Assembly (NCBI GenBank): GCA_034387635.1
Contig: JAOANU010000003.1
Span: 1,240,001-1,304,000 of the forward strand
From: Rhodosporidiobolus odoratus
Taxonomy: Eukaryota; Basidiomycota; Microbotryomycetes; Sporidiobolales; Sporidiobolaceae
Direction: 5' to 3'
DNA: 64,000 nt
Shown: positions 1 through 10,196 of the stretch, piece by piece
How the letters are laid out: each line of letters starts with the position of its first letter
Numbering within the stretch: position 1 is the stretch's first letter
Notes under the pieces: generated by a model
Seen by the model: only the letters and a program-made list of their open reading frames with translations
Database searches by the model: none
Told to the model about the DNA's origin: nothing
Position numbers and translations under genes: made by a program

Positions 1-12
1 ACATCACGCATC

Positions 13-2127
13 ATGGCCTGCCAGGTCGGCTACGTCCGCTTGGGCAAGAGCGGTCTCAAGGTGTCAAAGGTGCGTTGCTGTCCTCTCGAAACCCTGACTG
101 CCATCCAGCCGGCTCTCGTTTGCACATAATGCCTGCTCGCCTCCACCCCACTTCGCGGTTCTTTTCTTACTGGCTTGTTGTTGATCATTCTGCATCAACG
201 CCTGGTAGATCATCCTCGGATGCATGTCTTACGGAAACTCCAACTGGGCCGAATGGGTCCTTGAGGAGGACAAGGCCATGCAGCACTTCAAGCTGGCCTA
301 CGAGGTGCGTGGTTTTCCCGTTTTGATTTCGCTCCTCGGGCGTGCTGACTCGGGTTGCCTTGCTCGTAGCTCGGCATCAACACCTGGGAGTGCGTATAGT
401 CTGCTCGAGGGCGCCTACGACAGCGCCTGATGCCAACTTTTGCTCGCACTGAGCTGACGTTGGTTTTTTTCGCCCTTTCCCACCTTTTTCTTGCTACCTT
501 TCTTGCATCAGCACGGCCAACGTCTACTCGAACGGTGACTCCGAGCGTCTGATTGGAAAAGCCATCAAGAAGCTCGATATTCCTCGTGAGAAGCTTACTA
601 TCTTGACCAAGGTCTGGTACGTGCTTTTGCCGTCTCTCTCGCCGGAACAGAACCCTAACACTAAACTTTCTCCGAACTGCTTGCGGTGTTCTTCTTCGTC
701 TTTGACTTTGTCTCTCGCAGCATGGTCGTTCAGGATGACCCCGGCGCCCACCCTTCCAAGCTGCAGGACCCGGAAGCCCAAGGCTACGTCAACCGCCACG
801 GCTTGAGCCGCAAGCACATCTTCGACTCTGTCCGTCAATCTCTCGACCGCATGGGACTCGAGTACAGTATGTCCCTCTTTCTCATGCTCTCCTGGTATTG
901 TCTAGGGTGACTGACCTTTTCCTTTCGCAGTCGACATGCTGCAGTGCCACCGTTTCGACCCCGAGACTCCCATCGAGGAGACTATGGATGCTCTTCACGA
1001 CGTCGTCAAGATGGTGTGTCTGCAGCTATCTGTCTCGCATCCTTCGGTTCTGCTGACCTCGTTCGCCATACAGGGTCTGGTCCGCTACATCGGCATGAGC
1101 TCTTGTAAGTTCACTCTTGCATGTGCGGCCCTTATGCAAGGAGGCTGACCGTGTGTTATTCAGGCTACGCCTACCAGTTCCACCAGATGCAGTCTTACGC
1201 CAAGTCTAAGGGTGTATGATGGACCTTTCTTTCTTAGTCTGCCTTTTTCTTCAATCGGACTGACTTGGCTCTCCTCTATCAGCAAACGATGTTCATTAGC
1301 ATGCAAGACTTCTACTCTCCCATCTATCGCGAGGAAGAAAGGGAGATGTTCCCTACGGCCGAGGTTTGTCGACCTCGTTGTTTCCCATTCCATCCGTCAC
1401 CGTCAACTGAACTTGCTACCTCTTCTCCGCCGCCCCATCCAGCACTTTGGCTGCGGTATCATTCCCTGGTCTCCTCTTGCTCGTGGGTTCTGCACTCGCC
1501 CCCACCGCGAGCAAGACAACACCACGCGCGCCAAGTCGGACCCTAACTTTGCCAAATTTGTTGGGCTCAACAACCCGAGGGAGGGAGACGCGTTGAAGCA
1601 GATCAACGAGGCGTACGTCATCCCCTGTGTCCGCGTTCCATACGTTCCTTCCAAGCAATCGAGGGCGACTACTCACTTACCACCATCCTGCTTCCGTTTT
1701 TCCTTGACCTCGCAGGGTTGAGAAGGTCGCCAAAGATCGCGGGTATTCGATGGCTCAGGTCGCGCTGGCTTGGGTTTTGGCTCAACCGCACGTCACGGCG
1801 CCTATCATCGGGGTACACTTGCGTTTCCTTCGCTCTTTGACCTCAGCCTTTCTTTCGTCATCTTCGTCCTCGCCTCTTCACCACCCTTTCCTCTTTTTCC
1901 TCCGACTTCGAGCCCTCGTGGGCGCATCCTCTGCCACGAACTCTCTCGAGTGCCTATTGATCCCTTTGTCCCTTCCCATTCCCTCCGCCCCCCCCTGCCC
2001 ACTGCAGTCAACCCGCACCGAAGCGATCCGCGAACTCGCTCAAGCGACGCACATCAAACTCAGCGAGGACGAGATCAAAGCCATCTCGGACCCGTACCAG
2101 CCGAGGGGGATTCTGGGTCACTCGTGA
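13..2127 (+). CDS. Aldo/keto reductase (Aad/YakC-like), multi-exon
   Basis: NADPH-dependent oxidoreductase of the aldo/keto reductase family, probably cytosolic and acting on aldehydes. The start at 13 gives [19 protein letters not shown], the usual family N-terminus. An intron begins near 70 and the next exon starts IILGCMSYG near 210. Later exons read [18 protein letters not shown] (the D...Y catalytic region), LTILTKVW (catalytic Lys region), [10 protein letters not shown] (His region), [21 protein letters not shown], and the cofactor-binding end [13 protein letters not shown]. About eight short introns separate them, so reading frames stay broken in the raw DNA. The stop TGA at 2125-2127 follows RGILGHS. 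The length and order of blocks match fungal aryl-alcohol-dehydrogenase-like reductases. The substrate cannot be told from sequence. Only 12 bases precede the start, so its promoter lies outside the window. Confidence 0.9.
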
Positions 2128-2827
2128 AGGCTCACGACCTAGGGAGGACAGGCGAAATGACCGAGGGAAGGCCTTTGGCGACAGAGACAGAATCCGTACA
2201 CAGCAGATGTCAGACAAGCGTAAAGAAGCAGTTTTTCTATGCCGTACTCTGCTTCGAGTTGCCTTCCCCCGACTCTGGCGGCGAGAAAATAACGAGGGCG
2301 ACTTTGACGTGAGCGAGAAGATGCTTTTCAGGAGGAGGGAAAGATGAATCAAGGTCAAATCAAGAAGACAAGGCGCAGAATGGGACGTAAAACGGCTAGT
2401 AGGCTAGTAGTAGAGAAAGGGAGGGAGCGGAAGGAAAAAAAAAGGGGTATTAAGCGCGATAGGAAAGAGATTGACGCGTATTGGGAGGAAGGGATCGTCA
2501 ATGATGGAGAAGAGGACCGAGGGGCGAGGAGTAAGGGTCGTGGCGTGGATCGAGAGAGCGGGCGAGTGTAGGAGGAAAGGGACAGGAAAGGAGGGCGGGA
2601 GGGAAGGGGAGATACTAGTCAAGACAACCAAGAACAAGAAGAAGAGGGCAGGGGAAGAGAGAAAAGGGTGGGAGCGCCTGGCGGTATGAGAGAGAGAAGG
2701 AGGGAGGGCAAGGCATGAATACAGCAAGACAACGACGACAGGAAGAGAGCTGGCTGGGTATCTTGAGAGCGATCGGAGGAAAGGCGAGGCGAGCATCGGC
2801 GAGGGCAAGGAAGGCTTGGCGGGCCAC
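2128..2827. other. Convergent intergenic region, purine-rich on the + strand
   Basis: This 700-base stretch separates the 3' ends of the aldo/keto reductase and the casein kinase. The + strand is strongly purine-rich from about 2330 to 2720, with runs of GGGAGG and GGAAAGG. Several open frames cross it, but they are low-complexity (K/R/E/G-rich on one strand, S/P/L-rich on the other) and I do not think they code. It probably holds both 3' untranslated regions. Confidence 0.6.
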
Positions 2828-4985
2828 TTATCCGCACCGACACGTCAACAACTTGATGAGCGAGAACCCGCCCTTGCCTCCATCCTCATCGTGATGCTGT
2901 TGCTGGTACTGCTGTTGAGCCTGCGCGCTCGTCGGTCCATTTGCCGCCCCCGCTCCAGCCGTCGCACTCGGACTCATCTGCGGTGCGCCTCCCGCTGCTG
3001 CCCCTCCTCCTCCCGACACTGCCGCCCCCGTCGGAGTCGCGTTCTCACTGCTCCTGTACCCTCCATTCTGCCCTGGCGCCACTTGGTACTCGCTGTCGTG
3101 ACGGTCCCATGTCGCTGCTCCGGCTCCGACAGAAGCATACGGGTGAGAGTTGCGAGCCTTGCCGCCTGTTGGGCCAGTCGTGTTGCCCGCGGACGCGCCT
3201 GCGTGAGAGGGAGCGGGGACGCCCTTGACGGCCATGGCGGAGGCCCCAGCTGCGGGTGTGGCAGAGCCAGAGGGTTGGCGGCCCTTGTTGCTGTCGCGGT
3301 TGGCGGCGGCGGAAGGAGCAGTAGGGGTAGAAGCACCACCGCTTTGTGCGGCGGCGGCGGCGGCGGCAGCTGCTGCTGCTCGCTGAGCGTGACGTTCGGC
3401 GCGTTCACGCTCACGGTCGCGGTCGCGGGGACGGTGGTGGCGAGAGTCGTAACCGGAGGATTGGTTGAGGAGGTGACTCGAGCCGGCTTCCCAGCCTTTG
3501 CCGCTGTTCAGCAGCATCCAATCGTAGACGCCGTCGTCGTTCTCGCCGCTGTTCTTCAGGACCTTACTGAAGAGCTCGCGGAGGAAGTCGTAATCGGGCG
3601 TTTCCTCGAAACCGAGTTTGCGAACGTAGTTGAGATAGATCGCAAACTCGTCTGCGTAAGGGACTTCAACATTTCGAACACCACAAAGGAAGGAGGAGAA
3701 GAGAGGGAAGGACGCACCTGGGAACCCTTCTGCCAACTCTTTGATCGGCGTACTCTGCTTCTTTTCCCCAATCTTTTCATACTTCTGCTTGTTCGTCGCT
3801 GCCTTCAATCCCTGCCACGGCAGTCCGCCACGCAAGAAGTACATGAACACATGACCCAACGCCTCGAGGTCATCTCGGCGCGACTGCTCGCGTCCCAAGT
3901 GCGTGTTGATCGACATGTACCGCGCCGTACCCGACAGACTCTTGCGTTCGCGGTAGGGAATGTGCTGCTTCGTCTTCGGGTCGCGGTACTGCTTGGCCAT
4001 ACCGAAATCGACCACGTGCACCGTGTTGGCGTGCTTGGTGCCGGGCCGGCCGATGAGGAAGTTGTCGGGCTTGATGTCGCGGTAGATGAGGTTCTTCTCG
4101 TGGATCGTTTGGACGCGGGTGAGCTGAAGAGGTGCAACGCGACAATGGCAAGAGGTAGTATAGGAGAGCGTCGATCATCAAAGGAGAGGACGGGAAACAC
4201 GAAAAGTTCGGTCAGCCACAGGAGCTCAAAGCCAGTCCTTCGAAAGGAGCGCCTTCGGACGCACCATCTGCTTCGCCGTCATGCATGCGGTCTTGATGCT
4301 GAATTTGCGCCCGCACATATCGAACAGATCCTCCAAAGACGGACCCAACAAGTCGATCACGAGGACATTGTGCAATCCTTCCTGACCGAAGTAGTAGACC
4401 TGGGGCACGCCGGCTATAGCAAGACTGTAGTCAGCGCGCGGTTCAGGCTGGAAGAAAAGAGTAGAGACGCGAGACCTACGCGAGCCAGCCAAGATCTTGT
4501 AGGTCCTGTACTCATCCCTCAGTTGCGGCGCGTCACTCTTGCGCGGTTCCTGCTCGTGTAAAGCAGTGGTAGTCCGTCAGCGTGCTGGGATTGAGACCTC
4601 CTTGTAGACTAGCGAAGCTCGGGTATGCCTCAACCAGGCTCGAGCGGGGCGCACCGCCCTCTTTTCGCCTCGTTTCGCATGCACTGGAGTCGAACTCGGC
4701 CTCGAGATGCGTCGAGAAGAGGAGCGGAACGCACAAATTTGATAGCAACGGTCTGTGAGTTGAGTAGGTTGGTTCCTGTGTGAGAAAGTTGAGGGAGAGC
4801 GGGTGAGTATGTGGATCGCTTGGCGAGCAACCGCACCGGGTCCTAGAAGGCTTGAGGACGGTCGACTGACCTTCGAATATGACACCGAACGATCCCTCTC
4901 CAATCTTGCGTCCGACTCTGAAGTGAACGCCGATAACGTTTGACCCGGACGATGAGGAGGAATGGTGTTGAGATGCTGAGGCCAT
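2828..4985 (-). CDS. Casein kinase I, YCK/Cki1 (membrane-associated) type
   Basis: Ser/Thr protein kinase of the CK1 family. The start at 4985 gives MASASQHH, followed by [16 protein letters not shown] (glycine loop). A very short exon near 4735-4755 supplies TVAIKF with the ATP-binding Lys. Next come [20 protein letters not shown], then [20 protein letters not shown], then the catalytic loop [12 protein letters not shown], then VVDFGMAKQ, and the CK1 signature [11 protein letters not shown] further intron near 3665-3717 interrupts the end of the kinase domain. The tail is long, rich in Ala, Gly and Gln, with a run of Ala encoded near 3350-3385, and it ends [10 protein letters not shown]. The two terminal-region cysteines suggest lipid anchoring as in yeast Yck1/Yck2, though those end in -CC. 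In yeast these kinases act in nutrient signalling and endocytosis; that role here is inference. Confidence 0.93.
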
Positions 4986-5640
4986 TGGGATCTAGTTGTA
5001 GTGGGTTCGCGCCGTCGTCGTCGATTTGGAGAGTGTGCAGAGTTTGAGCTGGCGGTCAAGCGTGTTTGGGTTGAGGTCAAGACGGAATGAGGAGATGGGG
5101 GGGAGAAGCGGAGGGGTGCTTGCGGGAGTGCCGGGGTAAGAAGACGGGGGGAGTGACTAGGGCGAGTGATTGAAAAGTGAAAGAGGAGCGGCTATAGAGT
5201 GTGTCTGATGAGTCAGAGTGACAGGACAAGAGCGAGGACAGGAGGAAGAGGAGGAGGAGGAAAGGTGGGAAATCCATGGGAAATCAGGGGGAGCGTGGAG
5301 GCGAAGACAATATTGATCAACTTGATCTCACACTCTGTAAACAACAGTCTGCTGTCGATCAACCACGCAGACTTGTTCTGTAGCAATCCTAACATAGCCA
5401 CCGCCCATTGCCCGCAGGTTCGACCACAAGAAAAGTCTCTCCTGTACCCTGAAGCGCGTGCTGAACCAGGGATCCAGCCCACAAGGTTGCACGTTGTATA
5501 CATGGAAAGCTAGTAAGAACAGCACCCAACAGAACTAAAAGGAGGAAGGGGAAAAAGAGGAATAACGAAGGAAAGGAAAACAGGGTCTATGTGGGTACAT
5601 ACGTGGGGGCCAGCGTCCGTTGTGTTCCTCACTCAGTCAG
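4986..5640. other. Intergenic region upstream of casein kinase I
   Basis: About 650 bases between the casein kinase start and the stop of the next minus-strand gene. It should contain the kinase promoter and 5' untranslated region plus the 3' end of the LEA-2-like gene. Pyrimidine-rich on the minus strand near 5090-5270. I see no convincing exon, tRNA or repeat. Confidence 0.5.
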
Positions 5641-7297
5641 CTAACTCTCCGACTCTGTCTCCTCCTCCTCACTACTCCCCTCTTCCTCGACGGAAGACGG
5701 CGGCGGTCCGACCGTCCCGACCCTCATCTTCCTCCCCGGGTTGAACACCCTCTCCTCGCCTTCTTCTTGCCGTCTCTCGAGGTCACCTAGGAGCACCTCC
5801 ATCCCCCTCTCTGCCAGCTTGCTCAACGCCCTCCTCGTCGCATGCCCGACAGACCAGGCGTCAACCCCATTCACCACTCGATTGGCTTCCGCCTCTGGCT
5901 CCGCCGATCGAGCGAGCAACCTCGTCGAACCTGCCAGCCCACTCAAGCCGAGGGAACTCAACCCTTCACTCCCAAGGAAATCGGTAATGTCGCTCTGATC
6001 GAGCGGGCAATCAAAGCTGGCCGACGACGAGAAGGACGGTTCGACCGTGATGGCGATCACTTTGACTTTGGTCTTGACTTTGTAGTTGACCGTGAGTTGC
6101 GTGGCGGTCGATCCGAGGAAACCGCATTTGGTGGCAATGTCTTTCAGGACGGAGAGGTCGCTGTCGTAAGACGTCGTGTAGTTGACGCCGAAGGGGAAGT
6201 GGACCGTAGAGCTACGGACAGGAGGGGGAGGAGTCAGTCTTGAAATCCGATGGTATGACGTGCGTCACAATGTGAGACTGGACAAGGGCGTACTTTGAGT
6301 TCTTCTTGATATTCACGTTGTTGAGTGATCCTCCTCCGAAAGCTGTAGTCGGCTTGGTAGGGTAGTATGCTGTTGCGCTGATCTTGTCAAAGTCGGCGCC
6401 AAAGACTGTACGCAAAGAGGGAAGCAGCAACAAGTGATCAGAAAAGTCAGAGCCAGGTCGAACGAGGCGCGAAAAGGCAGCACGAACAATTGGGGTTGAT
6501 GACGTTGATCTACGAAGTGGTGCAGGTTGAGTCCATGACAGCGCAATCGCAGAGGAGAGAAGGAGAAGCGTACCTTGAGACGGAAGTTGAGGTTGAACCC
6601 GCCGGAAGCGACAGAAACGATGCTTCCGGTCTCCGGATCCTCGATACCATCGAAGCTCACATCTGGCGGCTTGACCCATACTATGGTGATTCGAGCGCGT
6701 CAGTCAGTACCCTATACCAAGGGGACCACTTGAGACCAGCAGAAAAAGCGAGGGAATCGCTCACGGAAAAAGGCGGCCACGATTCCGACCACAATGAGTA
6801 CAATCAGGATGACAGAGCAGCAAAAGACCCGACCGCAGCAGCGGGTCCTACCACCTCGAGTGAGGGCACCAGCGTGTTCGTCTTTCCTCCACATCCTCAG
6901 ACCCTCTTTCTTGGGTATCTGACCTTCGGCAGCCATCTGCGCGAGGGCAACAAGATCAACTTACTGTACAGATGCTGAAGGGACGACGGAGGGAGCGGAC
7001 CTGGGCAGCAATGCTTCCCCTCGTGACTGGTACTCCGGCTTTTTCGTAGCCATAGCCCGCAGCGCCATACTTTGCACTCTCATCCTCGCGCTCCGGAGGG
7101 TAGGTCTGTCTCGCTCGAGGTACGCCGGCGTGATCGCGTTCGCTGTTGAAGTCTTGAGACGAGTAGGGTGGGTAGTGGGGTTGATTGACTTCTTCGTTGG
7201 GTGAGGGAGGGTAGGCGTAGGGTTGATTCGAGTAGAGGTTCTGTTCGGGGTAGGCACCGTAGGTTTGCTGGGGTTGGTGACCGTATGGATAACTCAT
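5641..7297 (-). CDS. Single-pass membrane protein with LEA-2-like domain
   Basis: Begins MSYPYGHQPQQ at 7297 and has a Tyr/Pro/Gln-rich cytosolic stretch of about 100 residues. A second exon (about 6700-6930) encodes a basic, Cys-containing segment (RCCGRVFCCS) running into a clear transmembrane helix, SVILIVLIVVGIVAAFF. Later exons give WVKPPDVSFDGI, GGFNLNFRLK, INVINPN, then FDKISATAYYPTKPT and STVHFPFGVNYTT, ending in a Ser/Glu-rich tail with the stop at 5641-5643. Short cytosolic tail, one helix, then an extracytoplasmic beta-rich domain with the INVINPN pattern is the layout of fungal LEA-2 / NDR1-HIN1-like proteins. In plants these domains are tied to stress or membrane contacts; the function in this fungus is unknown. 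Confidence 0.7.
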
Positions 7298-7310
7298 TCT
7301 GTGTGGATAT

Positions 7311-7334
7311 AAGAGAGAGAGAGAGAGAGAGAGG
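7311..7334 (+). repeat. GA dinucleotide microsatellite
   Basis: A near-perfect (GA)n tract just upstream of the start codon at 7297 of the minus-strand LEA-2-like gene. On the transcribed strand it is a CT-rich tract in the likely 5' untranslated region or core promoter. Confidence 0.9.
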
Positions 7335-7626
7335 GAAAGGCGGTGCTGCCCAGTGGAGGAAGAGGAGGGTCGCGATCAAGCGAGAGGGACCACTTGGGTT
7401 GAGGCCGGACGAGTTCGAGTGGGCTAATCAGGTGTATTCGAGTGCAGTCACGGGTGTTTGATCTGTGTTTGATATGGCAGCAGGAAGTCTTAAGAGTGAA
7501 TTGATCAAGGGGAGTCGACTGAAACTCCTCGGGGGCGCAGCAACCTTCAACTTGAAACTGCACACGCTCTTACAGCCGGCCTACACTCGATAGCGACCCT
7601 ACGAGACCCACCAGTCAGCACTCGCC

Positions 7627-8304
7627 ATGCGCCCCTCTTCCACCTCTGTCATCTCCCGCTCCCTTCCCTCCCTCGCACCGAGAGGTTCAAATGCCCGCTC
7701 CTTCGGCCCAAGTCGGGACCCGCTCGACATGGCAAACACTGTCGGACCCTCTGCACCCACCTTTGACTTCCCCTTGACCCGCCCAACCCTCCTCAAGCTC
7801 GACAAGCAGAGGCAGATCTTACACTACCTTCGCTTGGAACAACTCCAGTTCAACGAACTCGGTCCGTCCCAGTCTCACACTCGCGCTTGTCTCCAGGCCG
7901 AGCTGACAAGCTGATCCCCGTGGTGCAGTTGCGTTCCGTCAACCTTTCAACCCTCCTTCGCCAAAAGCCACTCTCAAAGTCCGCCATCAACACTACCAAG
8001 GCGAATCCCACCCCGCCTCTCGAAAAGTGACCGTCACCGTCCCCGTCTCGTCGCTGCCCCTCTCCGGCCCTCAAGCCAAGCACAAGTTCAAACTGCTCGC
8101 CGGACCCAGGTGGACCCCTTCCCTCGATGCGAAGGAAGGACAGGGACAGGATGGACAGGTCAAGATCGCGTGCGAGGTGTTTCCCAGTGAGAGGATGAAC
8201 GAGAAGTGGTGTTCGGACGTGTTGGACAAGATGATCAAGGAGGCAGAGGTACGCTCTTCCTTTTTCTCTTTTCCCTCCCTTCCATGCCCTCAATTCGGCC
8301 TTGA

Positions 8305-8342
<38 letters not shown>

Positions 8343-8518
8343 TCCGACGCTTGCCTTACCTTTCTTCGCACACATAGAACTCGCAAGACCCGATGAGCGA
8401 CATCCCCCTCGACCCCCGCCCGGCCCGATCTCGATTGCTCAAGAGCCGCAAGCTGAAGCGAACAGTTGGGCTGAAGGACTTCCCGCAAGAGTGGTTGCCT
8501 AAGCAGGCTCAGGCATAG
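7627..8518 (+). CDS. RSM24: Mitochondrial small-subunit ribosomal protein mS35 (Rsm24)
   Basis: Component of the mitochondrial ribosome small subunit. ATG at 7627 opens a Ser/Arg-rich, acid-poor N-terminus (MRPSSTSVISRSLPSLAPRG) typical of a mitochondrial presequence. The conserved domain follows across two introns: AFRQPFNPPSPKATLKVRHQ, then QGESHPASRKVTVTVPVSSL, then KHKFKLLAGPRWTP, then IACEVFPSERMNEKWCSDVL, then MSDIPLDPRP. This order matches the S24/S35 mitochondrial ribosomal domain. The protein ends LPKQAQA with TAG at 8516-8518. One intron (about 7863-7928) lies after QFNEL; the second (about 8250-8377) carries a long CT microsatellite. Its start is about 330 bases from the divergent LEA-2-like gene. 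Confidence 0.9.
8307..8339 (+). repeat. CT dinucleotide microsatellite in an intron
   Basis: A (TC)n tract of roughly 30 bases inside the second intron of the mS35 gene, upstream of the acceptor near 8377. It may act as an extended pyrimidine tract and is a likely length polymorphism. Confidence 0.9.
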
Positions 8519-8855
8519 TGTCGATCCCCGACAGTGTGGAATTAGACGACGACGACGACTCATGGAGCGGTTACCGCTCGATGGGAGAAGCGAAGAACGA
8601 TATGCTACGTTTCTCGTTTTCCCCTCGGGTTCGATTCCGCTTGCTTGGTTACATGCTTGATTCGGAATCGCTAACTGCACCTGGCTATATACGACAAGGA
8701 TCTTTCTCCGTGAGCTGCGTAATCTAGACCTAGCATCCCTCCAGGGCGTCTCAAACGCCGGCGACCTGCGCAAACCTGTCAATGTCGTCAGGGACTTGAC
8801 AGTCAACCGCCAGTTCAATCAAGAGAACCGCACGCAAGAAACTGCCTCGCATTGC
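8519..8855. other. Convergent intergenic region
   Basis: About 340 bases between the ends of the mS35 and Ecm15-like genes. A short (GAC)n run sits near 8546-8560. No exon or RNA gene is evident; it probably contains both 3' untranslated regions. Confidence 0.5.
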
Positions 8856-9663
8856 TCAAGCTCCTCTGCAACTCCCTCTCTGCCTGCCCCGAGGCAGTCG
8901 TTTGCTCAGGCAGGCGGAGCTTGACTTTGCTTCGCATCTTGCGAGTCTTGGCTGTGTGAAACGTGAGGAGGTGCAGACTAAGGTAAGTGACTCGTTAAAG
9001 AAGGCGGGAGGGTGAGGGACAACGAACGCGAGAAGCTTTTCGACGCTAGCCATTTTGGCGTCGAGTGTACTCGGCTTGTCCAGTCGGGTACCGAGGCGAA
9101 TGTCTGCGGTTCCAACAACAATACAAGGATGCGCCCGCAAGTCAGACAAGAGCTTCGGTAGACAGGCGAGGGCAAGCATTTCGGACTGTCAAACTGAAAC
9201 GCACCGGAAGCGATCCTCATCACGCCCAGCTTGTGCACCGCTTCGTGCATCTCTTCGATCACTTTGGTCACGTCTGAGAACTCGCCTTCAATGCCTGTAC
9301 CGTCTGTGTATCGGATAACGAGACGCAAGGAGCGCCAGGAGGAAAATGCAGGAGGAACAGGAAGGTTGAGCCGTAGGAGTTAGCGAGGGTACCTTCCTCC
9401 TCGGGTAGTCAAGGATAGCGTACAGCCGTGCATCTGCAAGGAGGATAGCTTCACGTCAGCGCAGGAGTGGCAAGAGCACAGGACGAGAAGCGCACCTTAT
9501 AAACCAAACCGCTTTTCTCGAGCACCCTCTGCGCCTCGGCAACATACTTTGAGACGCTCGGGTCGGCGGTTCCAAGGGGAATGAGGCAGATATCGGCGAC
9601 CTGTTTAAGGGTGTCGCAGCAGGACGCAGGAAAGGTGCAAGTCAGGGTCGAGGTGCAGGACAT
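8856..9663 (-). CDS. ECM15: Ecm15/MTH1187-family (UPF0045) thiamine-binding-like protein
   Basis: Small protein of the YBL001C/MTH1187 family, which forms tetramers and in some members binds thiamine or related ligands. Conserved blocks on separate exons: VADICLIPLGTADPSVSKYV (about 9545-9610), SGLVYK then MHGYGTGIEGEFSDVTKVIE across an intron, HEAVHKLGVMRIAS, and DIRLGTRLDKPSTLDAKMAS. These align in order with yeast Ecm15. Both ends are uncertain. The ATG at 9663 opens a frame whose first 20 residues look intron-like (a CTGAC element followed by a Cag acceptor just before VADICL), so the true start may lie further upstream, for example at an ATG followed by GTGAGT near 9842. At the 3' side the frame runs to 8856, but an intron near 8955-9000 would instead end the protein at 8906. 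Confidence 0.8.
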
Positions 9664-10196
9664 GTCGGTCAGCTACGATCCCGGCGATACCAAGTCTATT
9701 TTAGCTCTTTCCGCTTGCACTGTGGCCTTGCGCTGAGCGGAGGTGCTAGCTGCTCACGGGTGAAGGGCAGGAGTGGGGGTGGGATCGAACAGGGAGGAGG
9801 CGGAGAAAAGGTCAGGAGAGACTCACGCAGTGCATTGTATGGCTGGTCGATAATTAGTAGTGTGCTTTCAAGTGTGCGTTTCAAGGTGCGGATCAGGACA
9901 GCGCGACACTCATACAGTGGGTTTGGCGATTTTCGTTCAGGGGAGGTTTTGAGGGCCCGCTTTGGGGTAAAGTTGGGGACAGTATCATAAAGCAGGAGTT
10001 GCCGGACTGCCGTTGACCAGCTTTGAGTTGTTCGTTCTCTCACATAACTGATCAGTCGCGTGAGCTGAAGTCGACAGATAACGTCGCCTCGATCACTATC
10101 TTCCTTCCCACCGCGCTCCGACTCGAACTCCTGTCACTCGAACATCTCCTCCTCATCTCGCGTCTCACTGTTTCCCTTTGGCCGCTTCATCATAAG
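9664..10196. other. Divergent promoter region (Ecm15-like / Zn2Cys6 factor)
   Basis: About 530 bases between two divergent genes. It may contain the unresolved first exon of the Ecm15-like gene. Nothing else codes convincingly here. Confidence 0.45.

Noticed and set aside
2816..4561. Long + strand open frame (581 codons) opposite casein kinase I
   Set aside because: It is antisense to conserved kinase exons and introns, very Arg/Val/Ala-rich, and has no domain; an expected by-product of GC-rich coding on the other strand.
5400..5500. GGTTCGACCAC considered as a tRNA T-arm
   Set aside because: No matching acceptor stem, anticodon stem or A-box could be found around it.
7850..8818. 322-codon minus-strand frame over the mS35 gene
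   Set aside because: It overlaps the conserved mS35 exons and reads the CT microsatellite as an Arg/Glu repeat, a clear artefact.
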